DNA of 17,980 nt from Bacillota bacterium (lineage in GTDB: Bacteria > Bacillota > Bacilli > Paenibacillales > NBRC-103111). Shown here piece after piece: positions 13,374-17,980 of the stretch. The translations under genes and the position numbers were made by a program. The notes beneath the pieces are model-generated. The model was given only the letters and a program-made list of their open reading frames with translations, was not told the origin of the DNA and did not search any database. The DNA lies in assembly GCA_023391955.1 (NCBI GenBank), contig JAEWAA010000442.1, positions 1-17,980 of the forward strand. The letters run 5' to 3'. Position 1 is the first letter of the stretch. Every line of letters starts with the position of its first letter.

Positions 13374-14720
13374 CTAGTACAGCTTCGTATCCAGGCTGTA
13401 GCCCTCCAGGTTTTCCTTCACCCGCTGCAGGAAACGTCCGCAAATGACGCCGTCAAGAATCCGGTGGTCCAACGACAGGCACAGGTTCACCATGGACCTG
13501 ACTGCAATCATGTCGTTGATGACTACCGGCTTTTTGACGATGGATTCGAAGGTCAGAATCGCCGCCTGGGGATAGTTCACAATCGGGTACGACAGAATGG
13601 AACCAAAGGAACCGGTATTATTGACGGTAAAAGTTCCGCCTACCATATCATCTGGCGTCAGCTTGCCGGCCCGGGCTTTTTTGCCGAGCTGGTCCATTTC
13701 CTGCGCCAATCCGGCGATATTCTTCTGGTCCGCTTTCTTAATAACCGGAGTCAGCACCGAATCCTCCGTGCCCACCGCCAGGGAGATGTTAATATCCCGC
13801 TTGACGATGATTTTGTCTACCGCCCAAACGGAGTTCAGGATGGGATAATCCTTGATGGCATTGACCACCGCCTTGATCAAAAACGGCAAATAGGTCAGGT
13901 TGATGCCCTCCTGGCGGGCAAAATCATCCTTCAGCTTGCTGCGCAGCACCACCAGATTGGTGACATCCACCTCGATCATAGTCCAGGCATGGGGAATTTC
14001 CGAAACGCTTTGACGCATATTCCGGGCAATTGCATTCCGGATGGGGGTCACATCAATGTAATATTCCCGCTGGTTGCTTGACTCCGTCACCACCTGGGGC
14101 AGTAACGGTGTCGGCGGGTCCTGGGATAGATGGATACCGGAGGAACGCACATCCTGGGATGCAGCCGGAACAGGCGCCACAACAGCAGCAGAAACCGCAG
14201 CAGCAGGCTTAGAAACCTCCTGACGTCCGGCCGCAGGGCGTTTGCCGCCTGCCACATAAGCCAATACATCCTTGCGGGTAATTCTGCCGCCCAGACCTGT
14301 GCCCTCCACCTCGGACAGCTCCACTCCATGCTCCGCCGCCAGCGTCAGAACCGCAGGGGAAAACCGGGAGCGCAGGTTATCTCCTCCGGCTGCTTGTGTG
14401 CCACCGCCAGATTCCGTCTGCCCGGCAGCACCCTTAACGGCGCCTCCTGCCGCCCCAGCCGCAGAACCCGGCTCGGCGATCATGCAGATGGCCTCCCCCA
14501 CCGCAGCGGTGCGCCCTTCCTCCACCAGAAGCTCCAGAATGGTGCCTTCAACCGGAGAAGGCATTTCCACATTCACCTTCTCTGTGATCAGCTCACAGAT
14601 GACATCGTATTGCTGGACATAATCGCCGGGCTTTTTCAGCCACTTGCCGACTGTCGCCGATACCAGGCTCTCCGCCAGATGCGGCACCGGCACAGGCGTG
14701 CCTTTATTCAATTGGGTCAT
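13374..14720 (-). CDS. bkdB: Branched-chain keto-acid dehydrogenase E2 (dihydrolipoyl acyltransferase)
   Basis: The 448-residue E2 core of the branched-chain 2-oxoacid dehydrogenase complex. It passes the acyl group from E1 through lipoamide to CoA. Domains in order: one lipoyl domain (1-80) with lipoyl Lys K48 in ITEKVNVEMPSP; an Ala/Gly-rich linker; the peripheral subunit-binding domain RFSPAVLTLAAEHGVELSEVEGTGLGGRITRKDVLAY (split view, about 120-160); a second Ala/Pro/Val linker; and the catalytic domain from about 215, ending DHRILDGVICGRFLQRV with catalytic His and Asp in HRxxDG. Start ATG 14720, with GGGAGG 10 nt upstream. It is the last gene of the bkd operon, 103 bp after bkdAB with a hairpin in between. 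Confidence 0.92.
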   Translation of the reverse strand: MTQLNKGTPVPVPHLAESLVSATVGKWLKKPGDYVQQYDVICELITEKVNVEMPSPVEGTILELLVEEGRTAAVGEAICMIAEPGSAAGAAGGAVKGAAGQTESGGGTQAAGGDNLRSRFSPAVLTLAAEHGVELSEVEGTGLGGRITRKDVLAYVAGGKRPAAGRQEVSKPAAAVSAAVVAPVPAASQDVRSSGIHLSQDPPTPLLPQVVTESSNQREYYIDVTPIRNAIARNMRQSVSEIPHAWTMIEVDVTNLVVLRSKLKDDFARQEGINLTYLPFLIKAVVNAIKDYPILNSVWAVDKIIVKRDINISLAVGTEDSVLTPVIKKADQKNIAGLAQEMDQLGKKARAGKLTPDDMVGGTFTVNNTGSFGSILSYPIVNYPQAAILTFESIVKKPVVINDMIAVRSMVNLCLSLDHRILDGVICGRFLQRVKENLEGYSLDTKLY

Positions 14721-14767
14721 TGCCCTGTTACCTCCCAATGCCTAAATTTCCCTGCAAACCAATTATC

Positions 14768-14817
14768 GGGGGCTCCCCCAAAAGTACCCTGCCTTAACTA
14801 CGAAGCGCTTTTGGGGG
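14768..14817 (-). promoter_or_regulatory. Intercistronic hairpin between bkdAB and bkdB
   Basis: Perfect 10-bp inverted repeat CCCCCAAAAG / CTTTTGGGGG (14775-14784 and 14808-14817) with a 23-nt loop. An additional GGGGG at 14768-14772 could pair with the CCCCC at 14775-14779, so two stems compete. On the minus strand there is no T-run after it, so processing, mRNA protection or partial attenuation is likelier than full termination. Confidence 0.6.
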
Positions 14818-14823
14818 ATTGCT

Positions 14824-15804
14824 TTAAATTTCGGCCAGCCGCAGCATGGCTTCCTTCACCTTGTCCGGGTTCAGCAGGAAGAACTTCTCGATAGTAGGCG
14901 CCATGCCCACTGCCGGGATGTCCGCGCCGCACAGCCGCATAATTGGGGCGTCCAGCTCATAGAACATTTCCTCAGAAATAATCGCAGACACCTCGGCTCC
15001 AACCCCGCCGGTTTTATTATCCTCATGGATAATCAGCACCTTGCCGGTTTTGCGGGCGGCTTCCAGGATTCCCTCCTTGTCCAGGGGCTGCAGCGTCCGC
15101 AGGTCCAGAACATGGGCGCTGACACCCGATGCCGCCAGCTCCTCCGCCGCCTTCAACGCATAGTGGACCGTCAGGCCGTAGGAGATAATGGTAATGTCCT
15201 CTCCTTCACGGACCACCTTGGATTTGCCGATGGGAACGATATAATCCTCATCCGGCACATCGCCGCTGATGGACAGGTAGCACTTTTTATGCTCGAAGAA
15301 CAGCACCGGATCCTCGTCCCGGATGGCCGCCTTCATCAACCCCTTGGCATCGTACGGATTGGAGGGGGCTACAATCTTCAACCCCGGCGTTCCGAAGAAG
15401 ATGGATTCCGGACATTGGGAATGGTACAAGGCGCCACCGCCGGTGGCCCCGTAAGGAACCCGGATTACGACAGGACAATTCCAGTCGCCGTTAGAGCGGT
15501 AGCGGATTTTGGCCGCTTCGCTGATAATCTGGTTGGTGGCCGGCAGGATAAAATCGGCAAACTGCATCTCCGCTACCGGCCTCATGCCGTACATAGCCGC
15601 CCCGATGGCTACACCGGCGATAGCCGACTCCGCCAAGGGCGTATCCAGCACACGGTCCGGGCCGTACAGATCGCGCAGACCTTTGGTGGCGTTCAGCACA
15701 CCGCCCTTGCCCACATCCTCGCCCAGGACGAAGACGGAGCTGTCCCGGCGCATTTCCTCCTGCATGGCAGAGCGGATGCCCTCCAGATACGTGATTACAG
15801 CCAT
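14824..15804 (-). CDS. bkdAB: Branched-chain keto-acid dehydrogenase E1 beta subunit
   Basis: The 326-residue beta subunit of thiamine-diphosphate-dependent E1, which with E1 alpha decarboxylates the 2-oxoacids of Val, Leu and Ile. Landmarks: VFVLGEDVGKGGVLNATKGL (25-44), the DTPLAESAIAGVAIGAAMYG cofactor region (54-73), EMQFADFILPATNQI, the GGGALYHSQCPES loop, and the C-terminal transketolase domain with VLDLRTLQPLDKEGI and HEDNKTGGVGAEV. Length and motifs are as expected for the family. ATG 15804 has GGGAGGGG upstream and overlaps the bkdAA stop by 10 bp, indicating translational coupling of the two E1 chains, which assemble as a heterotetramer. Confidence 0.93.
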   Translation of the reverse strand: MAVITYLEGIRSAMQEEMRRDSSVFVLGEDVGKGGVLNATKGLRDLYGPDRVLDTPLAESAIAGVAIGAAMYGMRPVAEMQFADFILPATNQIISEAAKIRYRSNGDWNCPVVIRVPYGATGGGALYHSQCPESIFFGTPGLKIVAPSNPYDAKGLMKAAIRDEDPVLFFEHKKCYLSISGDVPDEDYIVPIGKSKVVREGEDITIISYGLTVHYALKAAEELAASGVSAHVLDLRTLQPLDKEGILEAARKTGKVLIIHEDNKTGGVGAEVSAIISEEMFYELDAPIMRLCGADIPAVGMAPTIEKFFLLNPDKVKEAMLRLAEI

Positions 15805-16823
15805 TGTCCCGTCCCCTCCCCGGCCTGCTCAAGATAAACATGCTTCAGCGCGTCCTCAGGCAGCGCATACGGAGCCTGGTCGGCATATTGTGTGGCGTCG
15901 TTGATCTCCGCCGTAATTTCCTTCTGAAGCGCCGCTTCCTTGTCGTCATCCCACAAGCCGCATTCCGCCAGATATTGCCTGAAGCGGGGAAGCCCGTCCT
16001 TGGCGCGGTTTTCCTCCACTTCCTCCTTGCTCCGGTAGAGCATATCGTCATCCGATGTGGAGTGCGGGGAGATCCGGTACATCATGGCTTCGATCAAGGT
16101 CGGCCCTTCGCCGCGGATTGCGCGGCTGCGCGCCTCGCTGACCACCCGGTAGACCTCCAGCACGTCATTGCCGTCCACCCGGACGCCTTCCATGCCATAG
16201 CCCTTCGCCCGGTCCACCACACGTCCGCCCAATTGGCGGGAGGTGGGCACCGAAATGGCATATTGGTTGTTTTGGCACATGAGAATCATCGGCAGCTTGT
16301 GCACTCCGGCAAAGTTGGACCCTTCGTGAAAATCCCCCTGATTGCTGGAGCCTTCCCCGAAGGTTACCCAAGAGATTCCGGGTTCGCCGCGCATTTTTTT
16401 GGTCAGGGCAATGCCTGCCGCATGGGGCACCTGGGTCGTCACCGGGCTCGAACCCGTCACAATATTCAGGCGTTTGCAGCCGAAGTGTCCCGGCATCTGG
16501 CGGCCGCCGCTGTTGGGGTCCTCCGCCTTGGCAAACACGGAGAGCATCAGCTCCCGCATGGTCATCCCCACCGTCAGCACAAATCCGTAATCTCTGTAAT
16601 ATGGCAAAAATACGTCCTCATCTGTATGAAGGGCGGTTGCTGCCGCCACCTGCGCGGCCTCCTGCCCGATTCCCGACACGTGGAAAGCAATCTTGCCCGA
16701 GCGCTGCAGCAAAAAGGAGCGTTCGTCGAACTTTCTGGCCCGCATCATGTTGCGGTACATGCCGGTGACTGCGTCATCAGTCAGCCCCAACGACCGGTGC
16801 TTGAAGATTTGTCCGATTGACAT
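15795..16823 (-). CDS. bkdAA: Branched-chain keto-acid dehydrogenase E1 alpha subunit
   Basis: The 342-residue alpha subunit of E1, which binds thiamine diphosphate. The cofactor motif runs from FGEGSSNQGDFHEGSNFA (155-172) to QNNQYAISVPTS (184-195), with G-E-G in place of the more frequent G-D-G. HVSGIGQEAAQVAAA and PYYRDYGFVLTVGM at 48-87 and the SPHSTSDDD loop near 270 are typical of the branched-chain rather than the pyruvate enzyme. ATG 16823 has AGGAGG about 10 nt upstream, inside a small hairpin. It has a promoter candidate of its own at 16915-16943 and is separated from lpdV by a palindromic element, so expression may be partly independent of upstream genes. Confidence 0.93.
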   Translation of the reverse strand: MSIGQIFKHRSLGLTDDAVTGMYRNMMRARKFDERSFLLQRSGKIAFHVSGIGQEAAQVAAATALHTDEDVFLPYYRDYGFVLTVGMTMRELMLSVFAKAEDPNSGGRQMPGHFGCKRLNIVTGSSPVTTQVPHAAGIALTKKMRGEPGISWVTFGEGSSNQGDFHEGSNFAGVHKLPMILMCQNNQYAISVPTSRQLGGRVVDRAKGYGMEGVRVDGNDVLEVYRVVSEARSRAIRGEGPTLIEAMMYRISPHSTSDDDMLYRSKEEVEENRAKDGLPRFRQYLAECGLWDDDKEAALQKEITAEINDATQYADQAPYALPEDALKHVYLEQAGEGTGQWL

Positions 16824-16824
16824 C

Positions 16825-16839
16825 AGGAGAATACCTCCT
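16825..16839 (-). promoter_or_regulatory. Hairpin covering the bkdAA Shine-Dalgarno
   Basis: AGGAG of the ribosome site and CTCCT 1 nt before ATG form a 5-bp stem with a 5-nt loop in the mRNA. It would hide the ribosome site. The stem is short, so the effect may be modest. Confidence 0.4.
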
Positions 16840-16847
16840 CGTAAAAT

Positions 16848-16865
16848 AGGCTTTGATCCAAGCCT
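16848..16865 (-). promoter_or_regulatory. Hairpin in the bkdAA leader
   Basis: Perfect 6-bp inverted repeat AGGCTT / AAGCCT with a 6-nt loop, followed on the minus strand by ATTTTAC and then the Shine-Dalgarno. On the plus strand it is followed by a T-run (16867-16872), but no plus-strand gene ends here. A second pairing, CCAG...CTGG, lies upstream near 16874-16890. Confidence 0.45.
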
Positions 16866-16914
16866 GTTTTTTGGCCAGTTTTAATACCTGGTACTAAGAC
16901 TTGGGCTTATGGCT

Positions 16915-16943
16915 ATTATAGCTTTTTTCAAGGAGGATTACAA
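16915..16943 (-). promoter_or_regulatory. Promoter upstream of bkdAA
   Basis: TTGTAA (16938-16943) and TATAAT (16915-16920) with a 17-bp spacer on the minus strand. It would make a leader of about 85 nt before bkdAA. I see no sigma-54 -24/-12 pair like that of the BkdR-controlled Bacillus operon in this gap. Confidence 0.65.
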
Positions 16944-16951
16944 TCAGGTAC

Positions 16952-17116
16952 TAGGGACTGTCTTCAAACCCACTTAAGGGCAGCTTTCACCATCTTTTCG
17001 TCCCTTGCTTCGTTACTTTCGCTTGACGTACCCCCGGTGAACTAGCGCAAAAGTGCCTTGCCCGGAACGAAAATCCGGCAAAATCTGCTCCCTTCGAAGT
17101 TTGAAGACAGCCCCTA
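16952..17116. mobile_element. 165-bp palindromic MITE-like element between lpdV and bkdAA
   Basis: The ends TAGGGACTGTCTTCAAAC (16952-16969) and GTTTGAAGACAGCCCCTA (17099-17116) are 18-bp terminal inverted repeats with one mismatch. Inside them the arms remain partly complementary (for example the blocks around AAGGG, CAG-TTT, TTTTCGT and ACTTT-CGC on each side), so most of the element is one imperfect palindrome with its centre near 17034. It has no ORF. It begins 7 bp after the lpdV stop. Outer TA at both ends would fit a TA target duplication as made by IS630/mariner-type elements, but no transposase is present to confirm the family. Transcribed, it would make one long hairpin. Confidence 0.65.
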
Positions 17117-17123
17117 ATGCGTG

Positions 17124-17980
17124 TTAAGCGTTGATCATTCTCCCGTCCACAGCCAGCATGGCTTCGGCCAAAGCCTCTGACATGGTGGGATGGGGATGGA
17201 TGACAGAGCCGACTTCCCAGGGGGTCGCGTTCAAGAGCTGTGCCAGCGCAGCCTCGGAGATCAGATCCGTCACCTGGGCGCCGATCATATGCACCCCGAG
17301 GATATCCCCGGACTCCTTGTCGGCTACAACCTTCACGAAACCGTCCGCATCCCCGTGGACCAGCGCTTTGCCCAAGGCCTTGAAGCTGAATTTGCCCGTT
17401 TTAACTGTGTACCCCTTCTCCATAGCCTGAACCTCCGTCCAGCCTACACTGGCAATCTCCGGACGCCCGTACACACAGCGGGGGATCAGGTGGTCGGCAT
17501 AACCGGCAGGCTTCGTCCCGGCAAAATGCTCTACCGCCAGAATCCCTTCATGGCTGGCCGCATGGGCAAGCTGCATGCCTCCGATTACATCGCCGATGGC
17601 GTAAATATGGGATTCGGCGGTCTGCATCCACTCATTGACCCGGATGACACCCCGCTCCACTTTCACATCGGTATTTTCCAAACCAAGCCCTTCCACATTA
17701 GCCTGCCGTCCCACACTCACCAGGACACGTTCACAGCCAAGCTCCAGCATCTCCCCGTTCCGCTCCGCCTTCAAGGTTACGCCTTGCCCATCCTTCACGA
17801 CGGTTTCCGCCAGCACCTGAGCACCGGTTATTACCTTGATGCCGCGCTTTTTGAACAGGCGCTCCAGCTCCTTGGAAATGTCCGCATCCTCATAAGGGAC
17901 AAGCCGCGGGCCATATTCCACAATCGTGACCTCTACACCAAAATCATGGAGAAGGGAGGCCCATTCCACACCAATTACAC
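17124..17980 (-). CDS. lpdV: Dihydrolipoyl dehydrogenase E3 (5' end outside window)
   Basis: The C-terminal 285 residues of a lipoamide dehydrogenase, which reoxidises the dihydrolipoyl arm of E2 and reduces NAD. The frame is open to the right edge (VIGVEWASLLHDFGVEVTIVEY), so the FAD-binding N-terminus and the redox-active cysteines lie outside. Present are the NAD-binding domain, the second FAD contact YAIGDVIGGMQLAHAASHEG, and the dimerisation domain with catalytic His and Glu in HPHPTMSEALAEAM near the C-terminus. Its place directly upstream of the E1/E2 genes makes it the complex-specific LpdV rather than the pyruvate dehydrogenase E3. The true start cannot be given. A palindromic element follows 7 bp after the stop. 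Confidence 0.9.
   Translation of the reverse strand, partial: VIGVEWASLLHDFGVEVTIVEYGPRLVPYEDADISKELERLFKKRGIKVITGAQVLAETVVKDGQGVTLKAERNGEMLELGCERVLVSVGRQANVEGLGLENTDVKVERGVIRVNEWMQTAESHIYAIGDVIGGMQLAHAASHEGILAVEHFAGTKPAGYADHLIPRCVYGRPEIASVGWTEVQAMEKGYTVKTGKFSFKALGKALVHGDADGFVKVVADKESGDILGVHMIGAQVTDLISEAALAQLLNATPWEVGSVIHPHPTMSEALAEAMLAVDGRMINA

Noticed and set aside
15025..15837. 270-residue open frame on the plus strand across bkdAB
   Set aside because: Antisense to conserved E1 beta; arises from GC-rich codon use.
15804..16820. 338-residue open frame on the plus strand across bkdAA
   Set aside because: Antisense shadow of a clear E1 alpha gene; no Shine-Dalgarno and no recognisable motif.
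1..17980. Search by eye for tRNA, rRNA, CRISPR arrays, common riboswitches, phage genes and complete insertion sequences
   Set aside because: None could be supported; the longest gap without a gene (16824-17123) is explained by the bkdAA leader, its promoter and the palindromic element.

Overview
The window looks like chromosomal DNA from a spore-forming, moderately GC-rich Firmicute, most likely Paenibacillus or a close relative. The grounds are spoIIM directly upstream of fur, a nudF / PHP-nuclease pair next to a MciZ-like cell-division inhibitor, a Prli42-like membrane miniprotein, and a branched-chain keto-acid dehydrogenase (bkd) operon. Shine-Dalgarno sequences are strong and GTG, TTG and possibly CTG starts occur. 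No rRNA, tRNA, CRISPR array, prophage or complete insertion sequence was seen. Most of the window is ordinary core genome; the accessory or unusual parts are 5.6-8.3 kb, 8.4-11.8 kb and the palindromic element at 16.95-17.12 kb.

Layout. (1) 1-3365, minus strand: a repair and sporulation block, transcribed nudF -> EndoQ-like PHP nuclease -> GNAT acetyltransferase -> spoIIM -> fur (3' end outside the window). The first three genes abut or overlap; spoIIM and fur each have their own promoter candidate. (2) 3446-3781, plus strand: a MciZ-like gene divergent from nudF; a possible sigma-E promoter for it overlaps the nudF promoter. (3) 3802-5669: a cupin gene (minus) divergent from an AlkC-type alkylbase glycosylase gene (plus), which ends in a good terminator. 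(4) 5720-8378: an Rpn-family nuclease (plus), a DUF4261 protein (minus) and an ArsR/DUF2087 regulator (minus) with a clear promoter and a direct-repeat operator candidate. (5) 8404-11752, minus: response regulator -> ABC ATPase -> ABC permease -> intramembrane-type histidine kinase, closed by a strong terminator. A terminator-like hairpin lies about 40 nt upstream of the response regulator and a perfect 11-bp-period direct repeat overlaps its stop codon. (6) 11898-13034, minus: a PepT-like M20 peptidase, divergent from the Prli42-like miniprotein at 13174-13275. (7) 13374-17980, minus: the bkd operon, lpdV (5' end outside the window) -> bkdAA -> bkdAB -> bkdB.

How the parts work together. The bkd genes encode E3, E1alpha, E1beta and E2 of the complex that makes isobutyryl-, isovaleryl- and 2-methylbutyryl-CoA, the primers of the iso/anteiso fatty acids of these bacteria. 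lpdV and bkdAA are separated by a 165-bp palindromic, MITE-like element ending in TA, placed 7 bp after the lpdV stop, and a consensus-like promoter lies between it and bkdAA. The 8.4-11.8 kb module has the make-up of the two-component/ABC systems used by Firmicutes against envelope stress or peptide antibiotics, but with an unusual gene order. NudF, the EndoQ-like nuclease and AlkC form a loose nucleotide-pool and DNA-base-damage group. I found no convincing wholly new system. The best leads are the palindromic element, the two overlooked small proteins, and RNA or operator structures in the fur, response-regulator and bkd leaders.
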